Shown here: one piece after another, positions 24,702 through 34,533 of the stretch
Layout of the letters: each line of letters begins with the position of its first letter
Numbering within the stretch: position 1 is the first letter of the stretch
Assembly: GCA_023634235.1 (NCBI GenBank)
Contig: JAMKCF010000008.1
Coordinates: 12,491,676 to 12,555,675 of the forward strand
Length of the DNA stretch: 64,000 nt
Direction: 5' to 3'
DNA from: Pisaster brevispinus
Taxonomy: Eukaryota; Echinodermata; Asteroidea; Forcipulatida; Asteriidae
The notes under the pieces: generated by a model
Told to the model about the DNA's origin: nothing
The model's database searches: none
Seen by the model: the letters and a program-made list of their open reading frames with translations, nothing else
Made by a program: the position numbers and the translations under genes

Positions 24702-24968
24702 CTAATGCGGAGGTGTGACAAAATCTCTGTCAGTTTTTAAGTTTTGAAGCTTTTTTGTAGCCGGTTGCTTCTTTCTTACAATCGCACACAAATTAATGTC
24801 ATCAACACATAGAGGATGCCTGAGGGAGAGAGAATCTTCAACAATTTCAATCATTTCAATGTTCATTTCTTCTTCTGCGGGACTTGGAATAGCATCATGA
24901 TATTCTGCTTCAGCAACAGCTGATGCAGGATTCCATAGCAAATTGAAATTGGCATTACTGTTCATCAC
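24702..24968 (-). other. 88-residue open frame in the spacer and inner right arm of the inverted-repeat element
   Basis: It begins inside the right arm and runs through the unique spacer. The translation is acidic in the middle (PAEEEMNIEMIEIVED) and basic towards the end (RKKQPATKKLQN). I do not recognise the product. It might be a remnant of the gene carried by the autonomous relative of this element. That is inference from position only. Confidence 0.3.
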
Positions 24969-26232
24969 ATTGAAAAGTCTTAAATTTGAGCTACAACTGG
25001 ATTATGTGTGCGTTGTTTTGTTTTATTTGTTTTATTTGTTTTATTTGTTTTATTTTTAAATTATTTTATTTTTATTTATTTATTTTTTCTAAATAATATA
25101 TATATATATATATATATTTTTTTTGGGGGGGTGTGTACATATTTAAAAAAAACTTGGTTTGAAAGAGCTGACAATATATTAATTTGCCAGCGTTGCTGCA
25201 ATATACCAGTAGTTGCTGGCATATAGCTAAAAGTTACTGAACATGGGCATACTGTACCGTTGTCATTGGCGGCAAAAGTTTAATGACCTTGCACATTGGG
25301 TTTTAAATACAATTAAAACATTTTAAAACCACTGTTACCAAGTGGTTGCCATAGCAACAACAAATGTTGCCAAGTTATAATAGTTTGACCCCAATGTTAG
25401 GGTAAATTAGCAAATCTCATGTTGACTAGCTGCAGGATTAAGAAATTATTGAGGGCAGTGCAAACATTGAATCTCCCTAACCACCCCCCCCCACTTGTTC
25501 AGGTTACGCCCCAGTTATGGCAACTCTCTAGTGTTTTTTTTAGTAACTGACCATTATATTTGATCTAACTTAATATAAAATTGATTTTCTTTTCAATAAA
25601 TATTACTTACAAAGTTTCAATTTCGTTTCAGAGAATTTAAAGTGGGGTTGACTTTGCAGTGACTTTCGAAAATGTACGGCATCATTGCGAAAAAGAAAAC
25701 ATTTTCCCCCAGCTGATTTTTTTTTCTTCACAAGACCAATATATCATCTCCACAATATGTGGTCGACATTCAAATTGGAGCACTGCCATAGGGGTTATAA
25801 GCTGTCAAAAAATGGTATATTTTCATAATTCGAAAAAGTAAAAAAAACACCCCTTTTTGAAATGAATGGTATAACCCACCCGCATACCTGGTGATTATTT
25901 TTATACATTCAATGCAGCCTCTAGGGACCCACCTACCCATGACTTTTAAAGAAAATATTTTCTATATCCAGTTTAATGGTAGCGAGGCCTTGAAAATAGG
26001 CAAATTTCACTATTCAAAAATTGAATATATGGCAAAATAAGCCTACAATTTTAATTTGGCTGTTGCCATGGCAACAATGCTATTTTTAAAAAAGTTTTAC
26101 TATTTTTGTTACTTTGGGACAAAGGTCCATCAAATATGAAAGTAAGAAAAAAATCTATGTTTTACCGTGGCCACCCTATGTTTGATATTTACAGTCCCTT
26201 ACTCTTAAATAGCGCCATCAGAAAGAAAAAAA

Positions 26233-26665
26233 ATCCGTTATTACGGATTCGCAATCCGTTATTACGGATTCTCAATCCGTTATTACGGATTCTCAATTCG
26301 TTATTACGGATTCGCAATCCGTTATTATGAATTCATAATCCGTTATTACGGGTTCATACTTTGTGTATTGATGCATGATTTTTAGTGGATTGCTGGTCCA
26401 CCATCAAGTGCACACTCAATCACGTTGAAACCACTGCACTCCAGGCAGAGTGACCAGCAAATAGCGCCCTAGGGTTCCTCGAGGGTTCCTCGAGTGAATC
26501 CGTAATTTCGGATTGCGAATCCGTAATAACGGATTGCGAATCCGTAATAACGGATTGCAAATCCGTAATACCGGATTGCGAATCCGTAATAACGGATTGC
26601 GGATCCCTAATAACGGATTGCGAATCCGTTATAACGGATTGTGAATCCATAATAACGGATTTGAA
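26233..26665. repeat. Inverted pair of 21-bp minisatellite arrays
   Basis: Array 1 (26233-26350) repeats AATCCGTTATTACGGATT plus three variable bases about five to six times. Array 2 (26494-26665) repeats its reverse-complement form about eight times. A spacer of about 140 bases holds a CCTCGAGGGTT duplication. Each unit is itself nearly palindromic, so the locus can fold at two levels. The 21-base period leaves frames open and produces seven-residue repeat translations that are not genes. Confidence 0.85.
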
Positions 26666-28560
26666 ATTTATTTTTTGCTGGCACTAATGGGCTTTCGTAA
26701 ATAAGTATAAACTTAAAAAAAAAAAAGTGAAACTGTGAAACCGCAGTATTTTTTTGTACACAAGCCTGTAGAAAGTGTTTTCTAAATGGAGATTCCGAGT
26801 CCATGGGTCATACTGCCTAAAAGTTCATAGACCTTGTCTGAGGATTCAACTTAAAAGGTTTAACCTGGTGTTTTTTTTTGCTGAAAACAGAACGAGTAAA
26901 TAACTAAACTGTTTTTTGGGCTACTGGCTGCAGTACCGGTAGGCCATCGGAGGGTTTTACAAGCGTTTTTTGTTTGTTTGTTCGTTTGTTTGTTGTTGTT
27001 GTTGTTTTGGGGTGTTTTTTTTGGGGGGGGGGGGTGGGCTATCGAGTGGATTTGAGAGATATTTGAGCCAAGATGACTGTCATTTCTCAACGAGAACCGA
27101 GATTGAGATTGGAAAAACCTCGCCTCGTGGCATGGGGCTGATAGTAACGTTACGTATACGCGTTTGTGCGTCTGCCTAGTGCACAACTCTTTTGCGTTTT
27201 GCCGACCAATAGTGTCTGTACGCATGCGTAAATGTAACGCGATAACTATAGGTTCGGAACAATGCGACGAGTGCACTTACATTGAGGATTACTGCAACCA
27301 TAAACTTTGGACAAACACACCGATACTTCCTATGAACCTGCCGCACATTATTTCGGAGTGCAGTACAAGAAGAAAACAAAACTGACAAACTAATTATAAT
27401 TGGTGCTGACCCTTTACTAGAAATGGCTGACATTTTCACGTTGAACGGAGGACAATCTTATCAAGTTCACTTAATTGTTTTTTTTAATGCTGATCATCAG
27501 CTGTGAGCCGAAAGGAACACTGGCTACATCCGGTACGTAAATAAATCTATGTTTATAACAGTATACGATATGGAGCTCTTTATTATATCAATTGTTTTGG
27601 AAGAGTACAGTTGTATTCCTTTTCAAATTTTCAGGTAAAATAGGCGGCAGCACACGGCGGTGGAGTAGGGTGAAGTTATGGTGGTGGTGGTGGGGGGGGG
27701 GGTAATGACGCAGTGGTAACGATGCGCTATAAATGTCTTCATTTTTATCTTTTGAGACAAATTAAAGAGTTGGTCATCCTAGGGTGAAGCAATGGAGCTT
27801 GTAAGATCTTGCTGTATACAAAACTCATAACAGTACCGATTTTCATGAGAAATATTTACAAAGACACTAAAGTGACCAAATCAATTGTGCACATTTGTGG
27901 CGTGCATGCAGACTCAATGGCGAAACACAATTGGTTGTAGTTTTTTTTTTCAAACGCTATAACGTGAGTGACATCGCTGAACGTTCACAGGCTGGCAACA
28001 TATTGTTTCAAATGCAAACTAGAGGATCATGAATGATATTTCCCTTCAAAAACCACTGCTTGATTGTCCCCTGAAATATGATTGTAATGTAACATTATAA
28101 CGTTTTGAAAAACGAAAGAAAAAGAAAAGATACGAAAACATATTAAGGTGTTGTTGTCACTGATGTTTATGTTTCTGAAATCATGCTGTACTTTTCTCAT
28201 AAACTAATTTGCAATACAGGGTCCTCCAGGTGAACAGTATTTTTGACCGGCAGGTGCGAATTTAGGGGTGGGTGCACAAGTCCTGAACCCGACTCTGAGA
28301 TGGGACTAGACGAAGATTTGGAGCTTCCTACGGGCTTATTTTCATTGCCTCAGTATAACACCTCACCCATAGGTTATCAACATACATTATAATAGGTCAG
28401 CTGCAATTATACTTTGGGAATATTGAAAATCGACATGAGAGCCTAAAGTTCTAAATAGTACGGCTCCATTTTCCTATACAACCATATGGCAAACCCAAGT
28501 TTTGTTTTCTCTGCCACCCCCCCCCCCCTCTATCTCTCAATGTATTATATACATTTATTA
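26666..28560. other. Upstream region of the plus-strand SRCR exon
   Basis: No signal-peptide exon or earlier SRCR exon was found. It contains G runs near 27025 and 27686 and a GTT tract near 26990-27006. Confidence 0.4.
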
Positions 28561-28623
28561 AATCATTGTATTGGGTCAACTCAAAGAGAGTTACAGGCTA
28601 TTTTTTAAAAACTGATATCTCAG

Positions 28624-28787
28624 ATGGTGATTTACGTTTGGTGGATGGCTCTTCGCCCGACACTGGAAGATTGGAAATCTATCACGAGGGAAATTGGGGG
28701 ACGATATGCTCCGATGGATTCGGCATTTCCGAAGCAAACGTTGCTTGTACCCAACTTGGGTACGAATTAGCCCATGATTCCATTGAC
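28624..28787 (+). CDS. Partial SRCR domain exon (N-terminal half) of a second receptor gene
   Basis: After a TATCTCAG acceptor, 54 codons in phase 1/0 encode GDLRLVDG, GRLEIY, GNWGTICSDGFG and ANVACTQLGYE. They end at a strong GAC/GTAAGT donor. This is the first half of an SRCR domain with group A cysteine spacing (tyrosine replaces cysteine after QLG). Group A domains are typically split between exons, which fits. The exon for the second half, which would carry three to four cysteines, is not visible before the transmembrane exon at 30593. No signal-peptide exon was found upstream either. Confidence 0.75.
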
Positions 28788-28837
28788 GTAAGTGAAATAT
28801 ACTTAGTGGTTTTGTTTTATTATTTTCCTTCCAGCCT

Positions 28838-28925
28838 CCCTTACCACCGTGGACCCCAGTTCAAATCCCCATTCAGACTGGAGTCCTGCACGTGGTAGAA
28901 TTGGGTTTTCAGTCCCTAACTGATT
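28838..28925 (+). repeat. Dispersed repeat fragment with a polymerase III B-box-like motif
   Basis: AGTTCAAATCC near 28859 is close to the GGTTCRANTCC B box. Around it lie ACCACCGTGGACC and GGGTTTTCAGTCCCTAACTG. It resembles a SINE piece in the intron just after the half-SRCR exon. An A box is not clear. Confidence 0.4.
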
Positions 28926-29139
28926 GCGTGTTTTGTTGCTGTTGTTGTGGTTGTTGTTTGCTCGTCTGTTTGTTTGTTGTTTTTTATTAGTTTGTTTGTT
29001 TAATGGGTTTTTTGTTTTTGTTTGTGAGTTGTTATTGTTGTTGTTGTTGTTGCTGTTATTATTATTATTATTGTTGTTAGTGTTATTGTTGTTGATGTTG
29101 TTGTTGGTGGTGGTGGTGGTGTTGTTGTTGTTGTTTTTG

Positions 29140-29171
<32 letters not shown>

Positions 29172-29190
29172 GTTGTTGTTGTTTATTTTT
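28926..29190. repeat. GTT/ATT/GGT microsatellite
   Basis: A long compound trinucleotide tract with two GGT blocks; low complexity. Confidence 0.9.
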
Positions 29191-29320
29191 TGTTCTTTCT
29201 TTCTTTACTTGGGGTTTCCACCCACATAAAAAAACGACATTTCGCCATCATCTTCTTCACACAGGTGCACATCTTCATGCCTACGCTGGGTTGTCTCTCG
29301 TGATAAAATACAAAGGGTAA

Positions 29321-29470
29321 AACAAACAAACAAACAAACAAACAAACAAACACCCCAACAAACACCCCAACAAACAAACAAACAAACAAACAAACAAACA
29401 AACAAACAAACAAACAAACAAACATCCCAACATTTATCCCAACAAACAAACAAACAAACAAACAAATAAA
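29321..29470. repeat. AAAC tract with CACCCCAACA interruptions, locus 1
   Basis: AAAC units broken by CACCCCAACA and CATCCCAACA. The same composite recurs at 53278 and 62965. Confidence 0.9.
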
Positions 29471-29543
29471 GAAAAAGAAAGAAAAAATAGCTTTCTAATA
29501 ACTTGAGGTAACATTAACAATAGTAAGTAATCATCAGGAACAA

Positions 29544-29609
29544 GAGCCTATTGCATAATCAATTTAAGCCTATTGCATAATCAATTTGAGCCTATTGCAT
29601 AATCAATTT
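29544..29609. repeat. Three tandem 22-bp units
   Basis: AGCCTATTGCATAATCAATT plus two bases, repeated three times almost exactly. Confidence 0.9.
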
Positions 29610-29741
29610 GCGGTAACACTATTTGTATACTATCTACTTTGCTGTGTATATTTGCTCTTGAGAACTTGTCATGCTATTTATTCTTACTGTCGAAGAGTAG
29701 ATTAAAAAGCAAGACAAATTCTCAAAGAACAAATCGTCGCA

Positions 29742-30100
29742 GGTTTCACGAAGTGGCGTTTTACTAAAAAGTCATAATTTTTATGAAAATTTTTTTAGTC
29801 ACTATTTGGACTGCAAATACATTTATCTTACATTATACCAAATCTTAATCCTCAAATATGTTTAGTTTTGCAAATAAAGTAAACAACTTTTTATAAAATC
29901 TAAATAAACTAACGTTTTTCGTTTTCACGAAGTGACACTTTGCATACGGGCAATCCGGCATATGGGTATGGGTGCATACGCGCGTACAAGGCAATACGAC
30001 CTTCGGACACTTTTAGTTTTCACGAAGTGACACTTTGCATACGGGCAACTTGCACAATGCGCGCTGTCTGTTTTTTAGGTTTCACGAAGTGACATTTCTG
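29742..30100. repeat. Four spaced copies of a TTTCACGAAGTGAC motif
   Basis: Copies lie near 29744, 29925, 30019 and 30079. The second and third extend into CACTTTGCATACGGGCAA. The core is near-palindromic. Confidence 0.8.
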
Positions 30101-30424
30101 TTTTTTGAACAATACCTCATTAAATATCAATTCATTTTTAAAAAGTAAGTAATTGGCTTGAACATTTAAGGTATCAACTGTCATACAGTAAATTTTGGGG
30201 AACTTCCCTGTTTCTAAGGAGGGGGGGGGGGACTTCCAGCTAAGCTTTCATTTCTTTATTTCGCCCTCGGTTTAAATGTTATTTGTACCGTTTTTATAAG
30301 ACAATCTTGCGGGAGAGAGGAAACAAACACATTGCCTGCGTGGAAATGATCACAGTTACAACGTATATGTATCATTTTACTTGGAACATTTCCAAGCCCT
30401 AAAGTCAAGATTTTAAACGGGGGC

Positions 30425-30515
30425 ACCGGACATTGTACTGACCCAACATGGGTCAGGCCCCACGGGACTACGGGACCTGGATCCGGGTCAACTCTGACCC
30501 GAAAGTGTTGAAAGT
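30425..30515. repeat. GGGTCA-family fragment just before the transmembrane exon
   Basis: CTGACCCAACATGGGTCAGG and GGGTCAACTCTGACCC identify it as the right part of the family. It overlaps the open frame upstream of the splice acceptor at 30593 and marks that stretch as non-exonic. Confidence 0.65.
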
Positions 30516-30592
30516 GTTATACACCGCGTCATTCTTGCCCCAAGTATTTACAATATTATTGTTCACTAATGCTCTTGATTTTGTGTTGCTAG

Positions 30593-31002
30593 GAGGAGAT
30601 AAAGGCTTGTCTGCCAAACACATCGCAGCCATTGCATTTGCTGTGCTTCTCATCACAGTAATGGTCTCATCATCTGTATGGGTGTCAGTAAATGACCGCA
30701 GACGAAAATCAACCAGTTCGGTTAATCGCGAGATGAATCAACAGCAACAAAACGGGCTTTACGGACCATGTCACGCGGTGTCGATACCACGATTACCGGG
30801 GTATACCGAAACCAATAACGAACCACCGTCCTATGAAGCTACGTTTGCAGTGAGCAGTGCGGAGCAAGAGGGTGTTTCAAACGGAAGTTTTGAGCCCGAA
30901 GAATGTGGAGCCCATACATCTTGTCAGACTGAGGCTCACAACACAACTTCAGAAAGAACAAGTGAAAATAACAACAACAATAATAATACAGCCTTAAACT
31001 GA
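30593..31002 (+). CDS. Terminal exon of a type I membrane protein: transmembrane helix and PPxY cytoplasmic tail
   Basis: A CTAAT branch-like site and pyrimidine-rich TGCTAG acceptor precede a phase-1 exon of 135 codons plus TGA. It encodes a short extracellular stub (GGDKGLSAKH), a helix of about 23 residues (IAAIAFAVLLITVMVSSSVWVSV), the stop-transfer NDRRRK, and a tail of about 105 residues. The tail has a PPSY motif (a candidate WW-domain/Nedd4-type ligand), several tyrosines, and a run of seven asparagines near the end. The frame is open 145 bases upstream of the acceptor, but that part overlaps a GGGTCA-family repeat and is probably intron. It is probably the 3' end of the SRCR gene begun at 28624, although that exon's phase-0 donor cannot join this phase-1 acceptor directly. 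Confidence 0.6.
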
Positions 31003-31272
31003 AGCGCTTAGATCTTCAACAACAATTTAATTGGATACAATATTTTTTACAAAACTTGCTAATCAATGTCGGTTCCACATTTATGAAAGTATCAGTGTAG
31101 AATAATGTGGTACAAAAAACAAAAGCGCAATATTTGTGTTACACAAAAATTATTGTATTGAATTGTATTTTTCTATTGGTTCGCAGCTCAGTGCGCCACC
31201 AAGTGTTTGTCACAGAGAGGTAATTTTCAAAGAGTATAATCGGTACACAGGAGGACATTTTCGTTCAGAGCC

Positions 31273-31278
31273 AATAAA
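31273..31278 (+). promoter_or_regulatory. Candidate polyadenylation signal AATAAA
   Basis: It lies about 270 bases after the stop at 31002 on the same strand. A second AATAAA is at 31668-31673. Confidence 0.4.
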
Positions 31279-31279
31279 A

Positions 31280-33780
31280 TCAAGCTCAAACCTTTGATTA
31301 CTCGTTCATAGTAGGACCTTTGTACTTAATCAATCCACCTCTTTGTTGTTTGTTTGGACTGTTCATGTTAAATTCGTTGAATTTACTTTCACTTTTTACA
31401 TTGTATTTTGTTATGTTTTACTGTTTTGATTTTGTGAGAGTACTCACTCATGGTTACTGTGTCATTGACACTACGGGGGACTCGAGGACGGGCAAAAAGT
31501 GCCACAAGACCAGTTTTTGCCCGTAACGTTTTAACTCTGCATTCATTCAGCACCAATATTTCTGACCAAATATTTATTTTAGGGCATATTGTAAAATATT
31601 ACTGTCATTTGGGACGTCAACTTGGACTTTGGTGAAACGATTTGTAAGTACTTTTTGTGACATTTTCAATAAAATATCCACATGTTTTTGGATTTTCCGC
31701 AAGAAAGTGGACGTGATGTTTCATTTGATGGTGTTAAATGCATTGTGGTAGTTCAAATTTGCTGCCATATCCGAGTGTGTGTTTTACAACCGTATTAAGG
31801 GGTTCAAACTAGGCCTATATCACTTTTAACAGTTATCAAAACTATCAACCTATTATCAAAATAGTTCTTATAAAGAGCATCCTTACCGATTTAAATTGTA
31901 GGTAGGGTCAATGGGTCATCTTTTTGTTTCTGTTAATGTAATGCTGATTTATAGGCAAAATTACAAAATAAGAAAAATACAATAAAAGTTACTTGTGGAA
32001 ATTTCAGCTGAATACAGTAATAAAATTATTGAGAAGACAAACAAACACGTCAACTCTACATGTTTGTTTTTTTTCATCAAGATGGGCGAATCCATCCAAG
32101 GTTTGGCGAGGTGTGGCAGTGAGTACCAACCGCATCTCTGCCAGCAGCATTAACAAATGGACACCACGGAAACTTGGAACTCCAAAAGTATCCTTTGGAC
32201 GATCTTCAGACCAATTTTCAGAATGCTTCCTACCATTACGTTCTTTATAACAAGTAGGTTTCGGGTAAAAATTACACAGTCACTTGTTTTTCGGGGTCAT
32301 GAACAAAGTATGACCCAACCTTAAGCTTAAATTGAATAAAGTTGCAGACAGAATGTACCCTTATCCTACTAATTAACAAGAAATCTGTGATTTTTCAAAG
32401 AATCATGGGCGAAACCTCAGCCTGTGGCAATATTATTATTCCAGTTGTGCTTTAATTTGTAATTGAGCACTGCAAACTTTCCATTCTTCCATGGTTTTGG
32501 TTTATCTCGTTTTTAATGTATTTTCCGAGACAAGCTCAACAATATACTGCGTGACTTCCATCTGTATAAGCGTGAGGATCATATAGCAAATTTGCTAGTT
32601 TAAGATCTGTTTCCGGTTTGTTTGTCTAAACTAAAAACAATCTACACTAAAACAAGGGGGACTTTCCCCCACTTTTCTTAAACCTATTTATTTATGTATC
32701 ATTGTTTTACGAAAATATTCGGCATTATTTTAATGCTCAATTGGGTTTAGCGGTAACCAGTGTACTGACATGACCCCATGTGGTCAAGCAGTTAAACCAG
32801 ACAAGCAAATTGCGATGTTTTGTTTCTTCTTTTTCCATGGCTAAGATTTGCTTCAAACAATTTTATTTTTTTATTTTTATTTTTTGCATTTTCTTCAAAA
32901 TAGGACACAAAGATTACTTCAACAAAACACTTGAAAGCTTAAAACCTTTTCATTTGACAACTCGCCGATTCGTTTATGCTGATGTAAAACGTATGCTAAA
33001 CACCATTCCTTTCCAATCACTCCGCATCCTTCTCTGTTATATTATTTACAACTTCGGTGGATTTCACAACTCGATAGAACCGCTGTTGTCTGATCCCATT
33101 AAAAAATACCCTCAAAAAGAGCACTCGGGAAAATTGAAAAGATCTCTGGAAGGGATCTCCCCGTCTTACTCAGTCTCCTTATTTATGGGGGCAAATATCC
33201 CCCCCCCCCTCTTCTCTCTTCGCGGTATCTTGTGCCACTTTCCACAACAAGATATACATCCTTAATCCTCTTAAATAATGAGCTTTTGACCAGCGGGGAG
33301 GGCTTAAGAGCCCCGACCATGGCAACCTGACAAAAAAAAGCCGTGTTTAATAAAACCTCAAAAACCCTGCGGTATAATGTACTGCGCAAAGATCAAGGGG
33401 GAATAAACCTGAATTGATTTTCGTCTTTCACGGCGTCACATGTTTTAAAGGGGAAGCTCCAGCCGTTTTGGTTGGAAAACAAAATAAAAAATCGTTGTTC
33501 ATTATGGAAAAGTATTTACCCGGGACAAACAATTGTGAAAGTAAAAATCAGTCCAAACTGCCGAAATGAACAACCTGCTCCTCAACAACGGGGCTCGCCT
33601 TAGACATTACCTTGCATTTTCCAGTATCAAACATAGCCTCAATTCTGACAAGGTTTCGGATTACACCAAATCTATGTTTTGCTAAAGTTGATATTATAAG
33701 CATCCTACATCGTTTTGATGTATCATCATTTTACTTCATGTTTTTCTCTCAGTTAACAAGGCACACTGAACTTCAAATCG
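31280..33780. other. Intergenic region without recognised genes
   Basis: A 161-codon frame at 32780-33265 is rich in Phe and Ile and shows no domain. Otherwise the stretch is AT-rich and unremarkable. Confidence 0.5.
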
Positions 33781-34533
33781 TACTCGGAAAAACTCCCTGG
33801 CCAGAAGTGACCTGGATTCCGGGTCATATGGGGCCTGATCCCTTGCTGAGTTAGTATGACCCAGAATATGTATTAAAATGACCCGGAAATTGGTCGGACT
33901 GATGCAGAATTCGAGCTAACCCCCCCCTTTATTTTTTGAAATATACTTGGGTCAGCCTGACCATTTCTTGGTCAGGCCCGCTGAGACCAGGGCCCAATTT
34001 CATAGAGCTGCTTAACCCTGCATCGTAGCATGCCAGGATACAGGAGACATGACCGTACAGTCAGCGTATGTACCGTTAAAAATGCGTGTAAAACTGCTCA
34101 CAAACTGCTCACAAACTCTTCTAACATGGTATCAATAGACTCAGAAAGGTTCACTGAATCCCCAGAATAAAAAAGGCAGTTTTTTTTTCAATGTGTGCAC
34201 CGTGCCAATATACACAGGCGGTCACATGACTGCGCTAAAAAAAGAAAATAATGTTACCCAAATCCAAGTTTGTTTTCATTTTTTTGCACTGCTTACCAGT
34301 ATACTGAGAAACAAGGTATCTTATTTACTTTTTAAGCAGCTAAGTAGCTAAGCACAACAAAATTATGCTTACCAGAACAAGGTTACCAGCCAAACTACCA
34401 TGTCACATGTACAATTTGTGACTGGTATTCTGCTCATTTCTGCTTAGCAGACAATTGTTAAGCAATTTTTTTCTGCTTAAGCAGCTCTATGAAATTGGGC
34501 CCTGGATTCCAGGTCAACTCTGACGTTAGAGTG
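33781..34533. mobile_element. GGGTCA-family element, copy 2, split by a nested element
   Basis: The left end is TACTCGGAAAAACTCCCTGG and the right end reads CAACTCTGACGTTAGAGTG. GGGTCA/TGACCC motifs run through 33820-33980. The sequence is interrupted at 33988-34504 by another inverted-repeat element, so copy 2 is the older insertion. Confidence 0.7.
33988..34504. mobile_element. CAGGGCCCAATTTCATAGAG-ended inverted-repeat element (517 bp)
   Basis: Termini of about 28 bases are inverted copies: CAGGGCCCAATTTCATAGAG then CTGCTTAA, and the reverse at 34477-34504. The interior repeats CTTAGCAG/CTTAAGCAG motifs. No target duplication is obvious. A diverged relative lies at 38585-38770. Confidence 0.85.

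Larger units (their letters stand above)
20614..26210. mobile_element. Long inverted-repeat DNA element (about 2.8 kb before insertion), interrupted by a LINE
   Basis: The left arm (20614-21712, resuming at 24507-24573) is the reverse complement of the right arm (24921-26210). Both ends read ATTTAAGAGTAAGGGACTG inward. Arms are about 1.2 kb with small indels: the right arm has an extra stretch of about 62 bases near 25262-25323, 17 bases near 24973-24989, and an AT-rich expansion at 25010-25135. TTAA is near both termini. A TTAA target, purines just inside it and long arms recall Kolobok-type or piggyBac-type elements, but no transposase is seen. The spacer 24574-24920 is single-copy in the window. 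The arms could form a very long hairpin RNA. Confidence 0.8.

Noticed and set aside
26233..26665. CRISPR-like array of 21-bp repeats
   Set aside because: There are no unique spacers (only three variable bases between palindromic units), the context is eukaryotic, and there are no cas genes.
30448..30592. N-terminal extension of the transmembrane exon as coding sequence
   Set aside because: The extension overlaps a GGGTCA-family repeat, and a good branch site and AG acceptor sit at 30592.
32780..33265. 161-codon plus-strand frame
   Set aside because: Composition is driven by AT-rich sequence and a C run. There is no domain, no convincing splice sites, and no match to any family I know.
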